The notes: generated by a model not told the origin, from the letters alone. DNA of 64,000 nucleotides from CAVSCD01 sp963726335 (GCA_963726335.1 CAVSCD010000010.1:248001-312000), one strand, 5' to 3'. Shown: positions 12,448 to 22,091, counted from the stretch's first letter. Translations and numbers: made by a program.

Positions 12448-14625
12448 ATGAAAAAAATCGCCGCGCTTTTGGGAATACTGCTCGTGGCCGCCGCGGCGGC
12501 CGCCTTCGGGCAGACGCAGGAAGTCACCAAGAAACACTGGTGGGAGAAGGAGCCGCTGCGGATCCTCGACCTCGTGACCTCGATGGGCCAGATCTCGGCG
12601 CTCGACGCCGCGGTGGCCGCGGAGAAGGCCGCCCACGCTTATAACGCCGAGCACTTGGAAATCATGGACATCGCGGGCGGCGCCGATGACAAGGGGTTCT
12701 TTTTTGTCACCCGGGCAGCCGCCAAAGCCAATCCGGATATTCTCAAGGCCTATCTCCCCGAGGCGAAAAAGCGCGGCCTCCGCGTCATGATCTACTTTAA
12801 CGTCCACTGGTACAAACAGGAGTTCGGCCGGCTCCACCCCGATTGGGTCCAGCTTAAAGAGGACGGACAGCCGCTCGGCGGCGTCTACCAGACCGGAACG
12901 AGTTTCTGCGTCAACAGCCCCTATCGCGAGTGGTGCTTCCAGATCGTCCGCGACTTGTGCGCCTACCCGATCGACGGCATCTTCTACGACGGTCCGATCT
13001 TCTTCCCCGAAACGTGCTATTGCCAATATTGCCGGGAAAAATATCAAAAGAAACACGGCGCTCCATTGCCCTCGAAAAAGGACCGCCGCGGTCCCGCGGC
13101 CGCGAGCCTCCTCGCCTTCCAGGCCGAGAGCCTGGCCGATTTCCTCCGTGACACGCGGCAGGTCATCAAATCGATCCACCCCGAGATCGCCTTCTACATG
13201 AACGGCGGCGAGCGCGGCGGGAATTGGGCCACCGGACGGCTCAACCGGGTGCTGGCCAAGGAACAGGACATCCTGGGGTCGGAAGGCGGGTTCATCGGGG
13301 GCGACCTCACCGAAACGCCGATCTGGAAGCCCGGGGTTACGGCCCGCCTCCTGGAAACGCAGTCTCCCGACAAGCCGCGCGTCATCTTTTCGGCCGCCGG
13401 CCACAAGCCGTGGACCTTTTCCCTCCTGCCCGAGCCCGAGCTCAAGCTCCTCTACGCTCAGACGATCGCCAACGCCGCCAACGTCTGGCTCGGCCTCTGG
13501 CCATACGAATTCCGTCAGGCTGGCCTGCGGCCCATCGACGATATGAACCGGTTCGTGACGGCCAACGCGTCGTATTATCTCGGCACGAAGTCCGCGGCCC
13601 GGGCCGCCATCCTCTGGTCCGACAACACCTCGAACTTTCACCAGGGCTCCGATGCCAAACAGATCGGGCCCGCGGGCCTGGAGCCGCAGGCGGGCGTCGG
13701 TGATTTCGCCCGGGAATTCTCGGGGATCACCGAGGCCCTGATGCGCACCCAGACGCCGTTCGACGTCATCGACGACGAGGCCATCGAATCGGGCGGGCTC
13801 TCCAAGTACGAGCTCCTGCTCCTGCCCAACGCCGCCTGCCTGAGCGATCGCGAAGCCCGGCAGATCGAGGACTACGTCCGGGGCGGCGGCTCGGTCTTCG
13901 CCACCTTCGAGACTTCGCTCTACGACGAGACCGGCATCCGGCGCCAGGAGATGGCGCTGGCGTCGGTGCTGGGCGTAAGCGCCCGGCCGGAAGTTGTCGG
14001 GCCCAAGCGGTGGGATTCCATGAAGCCGCCGTCGGCCAAGGTCGAGTCACCCCTGACCGCCGGTCTGCCTTCGGAGTTCATGCCGGCGCCGCACTTCCAC
14101 GTCAGGACCCGGGCCGGACAAGGCCGCGTCCTGCTTCAGTTCACGGAGCCCCTCAGCGGCCCCTACGAAAAGGTCCCCGTCCTCTCCGAGGACCCGGCCC
14201 TGGTCGTCAACAGCTTCGGCAAAGGCCGGGTGGTCTATTGCGCCGGGGACCTTGGCGTCAGCCTCCAGACATTCCGGCTGCCGGAGTTCTTCCGGGTCGT
14301 CCAAAACGCCGTCCGCGAGCTGGCCCCATCCCCGGTGCTGGTGGAGAACGCCCCGGCCTCACTGGACGTGACGCTCCGCTCCCAGGAGGGAGGACGGCGG
14401 CTCATCCTCCACCTCGTCAATTTCACGGGCGAGATGAGTCGCCCGATCCAGAAGATCGTCACGCTCCGGGACGTTCGGATCACCTTCAAGAGCGCGGGCC
14501 CGGCGGCCCGGGCGCGCTCGCTGATGCGGCCGGCCGAGCTCGAGGCCCGGACGGCGGCCAACGGCGATGTCACCGTGGCCGTTCCGGAGATCAACGAGTA
14601 TGAGGTGATCGTCCTCGAAAAATAG
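12448..14625 (+). CDS. Secreted glycosidase-like protein (TIM barrel + GATase-like domain)
   Basis: 725 aa, intact; AAGGAGG lies 8 nt before ATG 12448. A signal peptide (LLGILLVAAAAAAFG) is followed by a TIM-barrel hydrolase-like domain (about 40-390: LRVMIYFNVHWYKQEFG, YPIDGIFYDGPIFFPE, a cysteine cluster CYCQYC, FYMNGGERGGNW). A second domain (about 430-640) looks like the beta-galactosidase trimerisation or class I GATase fold (FDVIDDEAIESGG, YVRGGGSVFATFE, GKGRVVYCAGDLG), and a small beta domain closes the protein. The architecture resembles GH42-type and 'hypothetical glycosyl hydrolase 6' proteins. It probably acts outside the cytoplasm on a glycan; the substrate and catalytic residues are not clear. 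Confidence 0.7.
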   Translation: MKKIAALLGILLVAAAAAAFGQTQEVTKKHWWEKEPLRILDLVTSMGQISALDAAVAAEKAAHAYNAEHLEIMDIAGGADDKGFFFVTRAAAKANPDILKAYLPEAKKRGLRVMIYFNVHWYKQEFGRLHPDWVQLKEDGQPLGGVYQTGTSFCVNSPYREWCFQIVRDLCAYPIDGIFYDGPIFFPETCYCQYCREKYQKKHGAPLPSKKDRRGPAAASLLAFQAESLADFLRDTRQVIKSIHPEIAFYMNGGERGGNWATGRLNRVLAKEQDILGSEGGFIGGDLTETPIWKPGVTARLLETQSPDKPRVIFSAAGHKPWTFSLLPEPELKLLYAQTIANAANVWLGLWPYEFRQAGLRPIDDMNRFVTANASYYLGTKSAARAAILWSDNTSNFHQGSDAKQIGPAGLEPQAGVGDFAREFSGITEALMRTQTPFDVIDDEAIESGGLSKYELLLLPNAACLSDREARQIEDYVRGGGSVFATFETSLYDETGIRRQEMALASVLGVSARPEVVGPKRWDSMKPPSAKVESPLTAGLPSEFMPAPHFHVRTRAGQGRVLLQFTEPLSGPYEKVPVLSEDPALVVNSFGKGRVVYCAGDLGVSLQTFRLPEFFRVVQNAVRELAPSPVLVENAPASLDVTLRSQEGGRRLILHLVNFTGEMSRPIQKIVTLRDVRITFKSAGPAARARSLMRPAELEARTAANGDVTVAVPEINEYEVIVLEK

Positions 14626-14642
14626 CCCCCGCCCGGCCCCGA

Positions 14643-15782
14643 TCAGTCGGCGGCCGCGGCGGCGCGGCGCAGGATGTCGAGATAGTCGTCCGGGCCGGCC
14701 TGTCTGGCGTTCGAGGCGTTGGAATTGTTCTCGAAAGATTTCCGGGCGATGAGGGCAAAATCGCTCTCGGGGATCCCCAGGTCCCGGAATGACGGGACAG
14801 CCAGGGCCCGCGACAAAGCCCTGACCTTGCGGATCAACCCGGCCGCGGCTTCAACCCGGCTTCCCGCCTCCAATCCCAAACCCGAGGCCGCGGAGGCGTA
14901 CTGGACTTCCGCGGCCTCGAGGTTGAACTCCATGACGAAGGGAAGGAAAACGGCATTCGCCACGCCGTGAGGCGTGTCGTAAAGCGACCCGATGGACTCG
15001 GCCAGGCAATGGACCGCGCCCACGTCGCTGTTCCCGAACGCCATGCCGGCCAACAGGCTCCCCATCATCAATCCTTCTCGCGCTTGACCATCCCCCCGAA
15101 TATCCTGATAGGCCGCCGCCAAATGCCGGAAGATCAGGCGCACGGCCTCGAGGGCGAGCGTATCGGAGATGGGGGTCGCCGGCTTGGCGGTCAGGGCCTC
15201 TATGGCATGGGTCAAGGCGTCGAGACCGGTCGAGGCCGTGAGCGGCGCGGGCAGGCTGACGAGGAGGTCGGGATCGACCAGGGCGGCCGCGGGATACATG
15301 GCGGGCCCCTTGACGCTCATCTTGAACCGGCGGCCGGTGTGGGTGATGACGGCGACCCAGGTGACCTCGCTTCCGGTTCCGCAGGTGGTCGGGACGGCGA
15401 CGACCGGGAGGGGAGCCGCGGTGTAGCGTTCCCGGCCTTCGTAATCCTCGATCCTCCCCGGGTTCGTGGCGAGGAGAGCGACGGCCTTGGCCGCGTCGAG
15501 AGCGCTGCCCCCGCCCAAGCCGATGACGAGGTCGGCGCGGGCCTCCCTCGCCAGCCCGCCGGCGCGGTCAACGGTGGAGTGTCTCGGGTTGGGCTCGACG
15601 CCGTCGAACACCGTGAGTCCGGGGAACCGGTCCAGAATGCGCCTGGCGATACCGGCGGCGACGATCCCCTTATCCGTGACGAGAAGGGGTCGCGACGATC
15701 GCAGCGTATCCCGGACAACCCCGTCGATTTCGCCGATCGCGCCCGGACCGAAGACGATCCGCGTCGGCATATGATATCTCAT
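14643..15782 (-). CDS. Iron-containing alcohol dehydrogenase
   Basis: 379 aa, intact, with AGGAGG 6 nt before ATG 15782. The nucleotide-binding part has LVIGLGGGSALDAAKAVA, followed by PTTCGTGSEVT. Metal ligands are in GLDALTHAIEAL and in DTPHGVANAVFLP, the two family signatures. It oxidises or reduces an alcohol/aldehyde with NAD(P)H and iron or zinc. The substrate is unknown; in an anaerobic fermenter it could make alcohols or use 1,3-propanediol-like substrates. It is convergent with the glycosidase-like gene and divergent from the cyclophilin gene. Confidence 0.9.
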   Translation of the reverse strand: MRYHMPTRIVFGPGAIGEIDGVVRDTLRSSRPLLVTDKGIVAAGIARRILDRFPGLTVFDGVEPNPRHSTVDRAGGLAREARADLVIGLGGGSALDAAKAVALLATNPGRIEDYEGRERYTAAPLPVVAVPTTCGTGSEVTWVAVITHTGRRFKMSVKGPAMYPAAALVDPDLLVSLPAPLTASTGLDALTHAIEALTAKPATPISDTLALEAVRLIFRHLAAAYQDIRGDGQAREGLMMGSLLAGMAFGNSDVGAVHCLAESIGSLYDTPHGVANAVFLPFVMEFNLEAAEVQYASAASGLGLEAGSRVEAAAGLIRKVRALSRALAVPSFRDLGIPESDFALIARKSFENNSNASNARQAGPDDYLDILRRAAAAAD

Positions 15783-15808
15783 GGGCGGCCTCCTGACCGA
15801 GGCCCGCT

Positions 15809-15836
15809 TTTATCACAGCACCCGCCCGCGGTTCAA
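15809..15836 (-). promoter_or_regulatory. Promoter of the alcohol dehydrogenase gene
   Basis: Minus-strand TTGAAC (15836-15831), 16-nt spacer, GATAAA (15814-15809), 26 nt before the ATG at 15782. Confidence 0.45.
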
Positions 15837-15850
15837 GCCGGGCCGGCGGG

Positions 15851-15879
15851 TTGATTTGGCGGGCCGGTTTTGTTATTGT
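15851..15879 (+). promoter_or_regulatory. Promoter of the cyclophilin-peptidase operon
   Basis: TTGATT (15851-15856), 17-nt spacer, TATTGT (15874-15879), 32 nt before the ATG at 15912. Confidence 0.5.
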
Positions 15880-15911
15880 CATTCCTAACGTCCAAAACGA
15901 GGAGGTCATCT

Positions 15912-16484
15912 ATGAAAAACTTCGCCGGAATGTTCGTTTTGGCCTCGGCCTTCCTGATGTTCGCCGCCACGCTGGCCGAGGCAGCCAACCCCAAGGTCCT
16001 GATGAAGACGTCCAAGGGGGACATCACGATTGAGCTCTACGCGGACAAGGCTCCGATAACCGTCAAGAATTTCCTCGCCTACGTGGATGCCAAGTTTTAC
16101 GACGCCACGATCTTCCACCGGGTCATCAAGGGTTTCATGATCCAGGGCGGGGGCCACACGGCCGATCTCAAGGAAAAGGACTCCAAGCCGGCGATCAAGA
16201 ACGAGGCCGGGAACGGACTGAAAAACCTGCGCGGCACCCTGGCCATGGCCCGCACTCCCGATATCGACGGCGCCACCAACCAGTTTTTCGTCAACCTGGT
16301 CAACAACGCCTTCCTGGACCACCGCGATAATACGGCCGCCGGGTTCGGCTACTGCGTCTTCGGGATGGTGACCTCGGGGATGGAAGTCGTCGACGCCATC
16401 GCCAATTCGCCGACCGGGGTCTCCCACGGCATGGGGGACGTTCCCCGCGAGACGATCACCATCCTCTCCGTGCGGCGCCTCTGA
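15912..16484 (+). CDS. Secreted peptidyl-prolyl cis-trans isomerase (cyclophilin type)
   Basis: 190 aa from ATG 15912, chosen because GGAGG lies 6-7 nt upstream and a signal peptide (FVLASAFLMFAATLAEA) follows. The cyclophilin domain shows TSKGDITIELYADKAPITV, IFHRVIKGFMIQGG (the F-H-R core), GTLAMARTPDIDGATNQFF and FGYCVFGMVTSGM. It speeds proline isomerisation, here of exported proteins in the periplasm. The M28 peptidase starts 11 nt after its stop, so they form an operon. Confidence 0.9.
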   Translation: MKNFAGMFVLASAFLMFAATLAEAANPKVLMKTSKGDITIELYADKAPITVKNFLAYVDAKFYDATIFHRVIKGFMIQGGGHTADLKEKDSKPAIKNEAGNGLKNLRGTLAMARTPDIDGATNQFFVNLVNNAFLDHRDNTAAGFGYCVFGMVTSGMEVVDAIANSPTGVSHGMGDVPRETITILSVRRL

Positions 16485-16495
16485 CCCGGCCGGGG

Positions 16496-17983
16496 ATGAA
16501 ACCGAAAACGCCCCGGATCTCGACGTTTGTCCTGATCGGCCTGCTGGCGGCCGGCGCCGGGTTATCACCCGCCGCCGAGACGCTCAGGCCGGATGTTCAA
16601 AAAGCGCTGGATTCCATCCGACCCGGCGAAGCTTACGATATCACCAAAACGCTGGCCTCTCCGAAATTCGCCGGCCGTCTGACCGGGTCCGAAGGCTATA
16701 CGGCGGCGGCCAGATGGGCGGCCTCCCGGTTCAAGGAATGGGGCCTCAGGCCGATCAGCCGCGAAAACGGGTATCTCCAACCCTATCCCTCGCCCTATGT
16801 GCTGGTGGACAAGGCCGAAATGTCGTTCCTTATACCGGAAAAACAGGAGGGCGCTGCCAAGCCCGGCATCAAGGAGGTCCGGCTCGAGCTCGAAAAAGAC
16901 TTCCTGCCGCTTCTCTTTTCGGACAGCGGGAGCCGCACGGCCGGGCTGGTGTTTGCCGGCTGGGGCATCAGCGCCCCGGAGCTAGGCTATGACGACTACG
17001 CGGGCTTCGACGTCCGCGGAAAATTCGTCCTCTGCTTCCGGGGGACGCCCGACCGCGACGATCGCCGGTTCGAAGACCACGACCAGCACCGCGTCCGGAT
17101 GAAGACCGCGAAGGAAAAGGGCGCGCTCGGCATCATCTACATCTACGACGAGATCGCCTCCAACCCGAACGGCGACTGGATCGAGGGCTTCACGCCGGCC
17201 GAGATCAGCTACCAGGCGGCCGACCTGGTCCTCAAGGAGAGGAACACGACCGCCGCGGACCTGCGAAAGATACTGACCGATTTCAAGCGGCCGCTCTCAT
17301 TCCCCCTTCTCGCCGAAGCCAGCCTGAGCGTCGTCTCGAGGAATTTCCCGGACGGCGTCGGCTACAACGTCGCCGGCTGGGTGGCGGGCTCGGACCCGAA
17401 GCTCAAGTCGGAAGGCCTCGTCATCGGCGGCCACTTCGACCACAACGGCTTCCACATGGGCCTCCTCTTTCCGGGGGCGGATGATAACGCCAGCGGCAGC
17501 GCCGCGGTCATGGAGGTAGCCGAAGCCTTCACCAAGCTCGCCGCCAGGCCGAGGCGGTCCGTGATGTTCGTCCTCTTCGGCGGCGAGGAAAAGGGCCTGC
17601 AGGGCTCGGAGTATTTCGCCGGGCACCTGCCGCCGGGGTTCGAGAAAGTGGACACCATGTTCAACTTCGACATGGTGGGCGCGGGCGACCGCTCGGGGAT
17701 CGGCTACAGCGCCGGCTCGCCCGAGCTCAAAACCCTGGTTGAAGAGGCCGACGCGTTCATCCATACGCTCTCGGGGTCCTACCCGATCCGCGCCCTGGGC
17801 GTCCGCGGGTCGGACCACGCGCCGTTCTTCCAAAGAGGCATCCCGTGCGTCTCGTTTTACTCGAACGGTCCCCACCTGCACTACCATAAAACCGGCGATA
17901 CCATCTACAGGATCAACCCGGACATGATGGCCGACGCCGCCCGGCTGGCGTTCCTGGCCGCTTTGAGGAGGGCCGACAGGTAA
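16496..17983 (+). CDS. Secreted M28 zinc aminopeptidase with PA domain
   Basis: 495 aa, intact. A signal peptide is followed by an N-terminal helical part (YDITKTLASPKFAGRLTG) and an inserted protease-associated domain (about 140-270: AGLVFAGWGISAPELGYDD). The M28 catalytic part carries all expected ligands: H in GGHFDHNG, bridging D in GADDNASGSA, EE in FGGEEKGLQG, D in FNFDMVGAG and H in HLHYHKTGD. It probably releases N-terminal amino acids from peptides outside the cytoplasm. It is co-transcribed with the cyclophilin gene. Confidence 0.9.
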   Translation: MKPKTPRISTFVLIGLLAAGAGLSPAAETLRPDVQKALDSIRPGEAYDITKTLASPKFAGRLTGSEGYTAAARWAASRFKEWGLRPISRENGYLQPYPSPYVLVDKAEMSFLIPEKQEGAAKPGIKEVRLELEKDFLPLLFSDSGSRTAGLVFAGWGISAPELGYDDYAGFDVRGKFVLCFRGTPDRDDRRFEDHDQHRVRMKTAKEKGALGIIYIYDEIASNPNGDWIEGFTPAEISYQAADLVLKERNTTAADLRKILTDFKRPLSFPLLAEASLSVVSRNFPDGVGYNVAGWVAGSDPKLKSEGLVIGGHFDHNGFHMGLLFPGADDNASGSAAVMEVAEAFTKLAARPRRSVMFVLFGGEEKGLQGSEYFAGHLPPGFEKVDTMFNFDMVGAGDRSGIGYSAGSPELKTLVEEADAFIHTLSGSYPIRALGVRGSDHAPFFQRGIPCVSFYSNGPHLHYHKTGDTIYRINPDMMADAARLAFLAALRRADR

Positions 17984-18040
17984 ACCCTGTCCGCACCTGA
18001 ACGGGATGAAACCGGACGCGCCCCCGGACAGTAATACAGC

Positions 18041-18246
18041 TTAGTGGTGCGTCTCGCAAATAACTTGGTTTTCAAAATGAACAACAAAGACGCGCCACCG
18101 CGGGGAAGCTTGAGGGGGACGGCGTCGTTCCCCTCATGGGGTCAGCGGAGTGAAACGAAGCGCCGAGGGGGAAGCTTGACTTCCCCCTGGAAGTGTCCCG
18201 TCTCAGCGTCAGACTTCGGAAAGAGAATTACGAGACGGGACACTAG
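18041..18246. repeat. MITE/REP-like element with two hairpins
   Basis: About 206 bp. The outer ends are related inverted repeats, TTAGTGGTGCGTCTC at 18041 and GAGACGGGACACTAG at 18232-18246 (11 of 15 positions pair). Inside are two hairpins: GGTGCGTCT pairing with AGACGCGCC (imperfect, about 18046-18086), and a perfect 12-bp stem GTGTCCCGTCTC (18193-18204) / GAGACGGGACAC (18232-18243). It encodes nothing. A shorter relative lies at 19596-19650, in the same orientation, beyond the M23 peptidase gene. Confidence 0.55.
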
Positions 18247-18261
18247 GAGCTCTCGAAAACA

Positions 18262-19563
18262 ATGACCGGCGGCGGACACGAACCAGCCACGGGGCAAAAC
18301 AAGCGCCAGCCGATGCTGATCGTTGCCGGCTGTCTGGCCGCGGTCGCCGCGCTGGCCGCGTTCGTCATCCTGGCGACCGACTGGATCCCCCGGCGGAGAA
18401 CCCCGCCCGCGCCGTCTGCCGCCGCGGCGGTGACGGCCCCGCCGCCGGCCGCTCCGCCGCTCGCCGAGCGCCGGATCGTCCTTCGCCCGGGAGACAACAT
18501 CGGCGACGTGCTGGCCCAACACGGCTTCTCGCCCGCCGAAGTCAACACCCTCTGTGAACAGGCGCGGCCCGTCTACGACCTGCGCCGGATCCATGCCGGC
18601 CGGGAGCTCCGGCTCTACGCCGCAACCGACGGGCGGATCGAGCGCCTGGAATACGACGTCACGGAGATCGATTATCTAGCCGTCGACAGGCGGGGCGGCC
18701 GGTTCGAAGCGCTCCTCGAGCACCGGCCGGTGGACATCCGGGTCAAGGAAATCTGGGGTTCGATCGAGGACAGCCTGATCCTGGCCTTCAACAAACTCGG
18801 CGAAGAAGACCCGCTGGCCCTGGCCTTCGCCGAGCTGTTCGGCTGGGACGTGGATTTCTACATGGACCTCCAGCCCGGCGACTCCTTCAAGGTCATCTTC
18901 GAGAAACGGTACATCGAGGGAGAGTTGAAGGGGGACGGAAACATCCTGGCCGCCGAGCTCATCAACGAGGGAAAGGTTTACAGGGCCTTCTATTACGAGC
19001 CGCCCGACACGAAGAAACCCGGATACTATAACGAGGCCGGCGCCTCGATGGAGAAGGAGTTCCGCAGGTCGCCGATCAAGTGGGCGAGGGTTTCGTCACG
19101 TTTTTCCGGCCGCCGCCTGCACCCGATCCGCCGCGTATATGCCCCCCACTACGGTGTCGACTATGCCGCGCCTCTCGGGACCCCCGTCCAGGCGACGGCC
19201 GACGGCGTCGTCGTCTCGGCCGGCTGGAACGGCGGCGCCGGCCGGATGGTCCGCATCCGGCACAAGAACAATTACGAAACGATGTATCTACATCTCCAGA
19301 GCTTCGCCCAGGGGATCCGGGCGCGCGCCCGAGTGAAGGGTGGGGACGTCATCGGCTATGTGGGTTCTTCCGGAGATTCGACCGGCCCCCACGTCGATTA
19401 CCGGATATTGCGCGGCGGAGGCTATCTCAACCCGCTGAGCGCCAGGTTCGCGCCCGTGGAGCCCATCAAGCCGGAGTTTGCCGAAGAGTACAAGAAGAGC
19501 GTCGAGGGATTCCGGCTGCTGCTCGACGATCCGCTGCTGTTCATCAGGGGCATCCTGATCTAG
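18262..19563 (+). CDS. M23 murein endopeptidase (MepM-like), membrane-anchored
   Basis: 433 aa, intact. One N-terminal membrane helix (LIVAGCLAAVAALAAFVILA) is followed by a Pro/Ala-rich linker, an opioid-growth-factor/LysM-like region (ERRIVLRPGDNIGDVLAQHG, about 70-130), a middle domain, and the M23 lysostaphin-type domain (about 270-390). Zinc ligands are visible in RRLHPI (H) and HYGVDYAAP (H and D), with the HLQSF site. The final motif is GPHVDY, not the usual GPHLHYE, so the last zinc histidine appears as Asp (19396-19398). It should cut peptidoglycan cross-links, if active. It is flanked on both sides by related repeats. Confidence 0.85.
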   Translation: MTGGGHEPATGQNKRQPMLIVAGCLAAVAALAAFVILATDWIPRRRTPPAPSAAAAVTAPPPAAPPLAERRIVLRPGDNIGDVLAQHGFSPAEVNTLCEQARPVYDLRRIHAGRELRLYAATDGRIERLEYDVTEIDYLAVDRRGGRFEALLEHRPVDIRVKEIWGSIEDSLILAFNKLGEEDPLALAFAELFGWDVDFYMDLQPGDSFKVIFEKRYIEGELKGDGNILAAELINEGKVYRAFYYEPPDTKKPGYYNEAGASMEKEFRRSPIKWARVSSRFSGRRLHPIRRVYAPHYGVDYAAPLGTPVQATADGVVVSAGWNGGAGRMVRIRHKNNYETMYLHLQSFAQGIRARARVKGGDVIGYVGSSGDSTGPHVDYRILRGGGYLNPLSARFAPVEPIKPEFAEEYKKSVEGFRLLLDDPLLFIRGILI

Positions 19564-19595
19564 CGGGGTCTGGCAGACTGGCTCTAAAAGGTAAC

Positions 19596-19650
19596 GAAGA
19601 CGCACCACCGCAGTGGAGGATGGAAAGAAACTCACGGGACGGGACATTAG
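19596..19650. repeat. Short copy of the 18041 repeat
   Basis: GAAGACGCACCACCGC matches the right arm of the first hairpin of the 18041 element. After 10 nt, GGAAAGAAACTCACGGG and ACGGGACATTAG match its right end. The roughly 100-nt middle of the longer copy is missing. Orientation is the same, so the two copies bracket the M23 gene as direct repeats. Confidence 0.5.
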
Positions 19651-21721
19651 TTTTGCTTTTTCCCCCGCCGCTCTCCTTGGAGGAGCCTTTCTTCGCCGAC
19701 GAGGAGGAATGGCGGCCGGCGAGGAGGATCCCGTCTGGCCGTTCCCTGGCGGCGGCGTCCGAGCCGATGCCGGAGCTCGGGTCCCGGAGGCGATGCCGGA
19801 GGGGGCCTCTCGGAACGCCGGCGAAGCCGGCCGCGGAAGATCATGTCGCGCGACCTCAGCCCGAGCTGGGGCGAATACACCTCGTTGGTGCGGCTCGAAT
19901 ATAAAATATCCACGCCCATCCTCACCCCGGCCCGGACATCGGGATTCCAGTCCCTGAAGCGCGGCGCGGGCTGGCCGGGACCCGGGCTCTCGGTTTTTCC
20001 GGCTCTCGAGATCCCGCCGGGTCCCTCGACGGGTGGGACCGGTCGAGCGTCGCGCTCTCCCCTGTCCTGGATGACGGCGTCGGGGCGCGAGCCGGGCCGG
20101 TCACCGCCGGGGCAGGGGATCTCCGGGTGATGTCGCCGTGACTCGGGTTTTTGAGCCGGGGCGATTTCGGCGTTCACTTCGCGGACCATCGCTGATCGCT
20201 CCGGACGACTCCGTAGCGCGTCCTTGGCGACGAGTTCGGAAGGGGCCCGCTCGTGACCGCGGGGCGGTTCGCTCCTTGACCTCCGGCCGTTCGAGGAAAC
20301 GGTCCACGGTGACGGCTTTTCCCGCCAGCCCGGCTTGGCGAAATCGTCCTTGTTGACAACGACCGACCGGCGCATCGCCTCGCGGAGCGATTCCCGCGCT
20401 CCGGGATCTCCCTGGTTCAGGGCCTGGCCGCGGCCTTAAGGGCGTTCTTCATTTCCTTCGGGACCGGCAGCGACGGCTGCGCTTTCTTTTTCAGCCCGTC
20501 CTTGGTGACGACGGAGCGGACGGGACGCGTCGCCGGCGGCTGACCGTCGAGCCCGTGCCGGGGGGCCATCCCCGAGCGGGGTCCTAATGATTGTCCCAGC
20601 CCCAGATGTCCGGATCGTCCAGCCCGTCGTAATAATCGAAAAGCGTGAACGGCCGCCAGAAGTAATGGCCGGACAGGAACTCCCAGTCGACCCAGGCCGG
20701 CGCGAACATCGAGCCGGGCATCCAGACCCAGCCCGACTTCTGGTCCCACATCCAGAGGCCAAGATGATAAGGGACCCAGCCCCAAGGTTCGCCGGGCACC
20801 CAGAAAAGCTGTCCGTTGTAATCGGACCAGTTGCCGTAAAAGTACGGCTGCCAGCTGCCCCAAGGATAGCGCTGCGTCGATTGAGGTGCGGCCGCCGGAG
20901 ACGTAGCCATAGAGATCGTGCCATAGCCATCCCCGTACAGGTTCCCGAACTTCTGGGCGAATTCAAAGACCGCCGGCGGAAGCTTCTGCAGGGGCTTGGG
21001 CAGGACGTTGCCTTGATGGAGCGCGGCGAAATCGGCGTTGACTTTTTCATTCCAGGATTTGAACGGGGAGGCGGCGGCATACCCGGCAGGCTGGGCGGAG
21101 CATTTCCGCCCCGACAGCGAAACGCTCGCCGGCGATCACTTTTTTCTGGTCGAGGTCGCGCTAGTTCGGGCCGAACAGCAATTCGACCCGGCCCCTCTCC
21201 ACCTGGACGGCGGAGCGGCCATCGCTCATCTCGATCAGGGCGACGGAATTGTCGTTGAACTTGACCGAAGCCGCGGGCATGATGACCTGGAATATCTCCT
21301 GCGGGATGGTGCTTCCTGTACATGACATAGACCTGCCCCTGGGCCAGAAGGAGGTTGGAAACCTTGTTGGTCGTGCTCAGCGTCTGCGCCAGGATGGTCT
21401 CGATCTTCAGCCGCGTGCCGGCGTCGAGACGCACCATGGTCCCGTTATCGAACTGGACCTCGCAGCGCGCGCTGCCCGGCGTCTGGATCATATCTCCCGG
21501 GCCGAGCGGAAGATTCAGGACGGCGTTCTCGGGCGCTTTCGCTCCCAGGCGGAAAACCACGGGTACATCGGCGCCCCTTCGCCGGCATCGACGTAGCTGA
21601 CATGGCCGAAATAGAGGTCCCCTTTTTCCCCACAACTTTGTATTGGCCGGCCGCGGAACCGGCCGTCAGGGCCAACAGAAACGAACACACCGAACACTGC
21701 CAAGATCGTCTTTTTTCTCAT
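19647..21721 (-). CDS. FecR-domain protein with DUF6600 and long charged tail (frameshifted)
   Basis: About 690 aa after joining at least six frames. Start ATG 21721 follows GGAGG at 6 nt; a GTG at 21727 is less well placed. A signal peptide is followed by a FecR-like beta domain (LGPGDMIQTPGSARCEVQF, GTMVRLDAGTRLKIE). Next comes the W/Y/P-rich DUF6600 block (YPWGSWQPYFYGNWSDYN, FWVPGEPWGWVPYH, WVWMPGSMFAPAWVDWEF). A low-complexity tail of Arg/Ser/Pro and GGGKK ends it at 19647. The family is common in Acidobacteriota and is thought to be surface-located, with unknown function. A sigma-54-type promoter lies 40 nt upstream, unusual for such a gene. Confidence 0.7.
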
Positions 21722-21760
21722 CGCCACCCTCCCCTAAAGTTCATCTCACACTAGAATATT

Positions 21761-21776
21761 AGCAATTTCCATGCCA
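21761..21776 (-). promoter_or_regulatory. Sigma-54 (RpoN) type promoter of the FecR/DUF6600 gene
   Basis: The minus strand reads TGGCATG-GAAA-TTGCT (21776 to 21761), against the consensus TGGCACG-N4-TTGCW. The GG and GC doublets have the required spacing and there is one mismatch. The ATG follows 40 nt after the -12 element. Confidence 0.55.
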
Positions 21777-22091
21777 TATGTCATATGGGGGGATCGATCC
21801 CGTGTGCCATTGCGAACCCGTCCCCATCACAGGACAACTGCCCTTAAATCGCTTCCGCTCCAACGGACAGCCTCCCCTTTCTGTCCCGCTGGAAGAGCAA
21901 GCTGAAGGGGGCGGACGTGGGGATGCTGCCCCGAAGACCCCGTAGCCGGACGGTGGATGCCGACAAAGGCGTCGGATTACGCAGAGCGGGACTGGTACCC
22001 CGGGGTCGGGGGGCGAGGGGCAATCGCCGTCTGGACCCTGACCCCGGTTCCGGGGATAAAGAGCAAGGGGATGCGTAATGAGCGCAAGTGG

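Noticed and set aside
18041..18246. CRISPR array or riboswitch at the hairpin-rich region
   Set aside because: There are no regularly spaced identical repeats and no conserved aptamer core; inverted ends plus a partial second copy fit a MITE/REP element.
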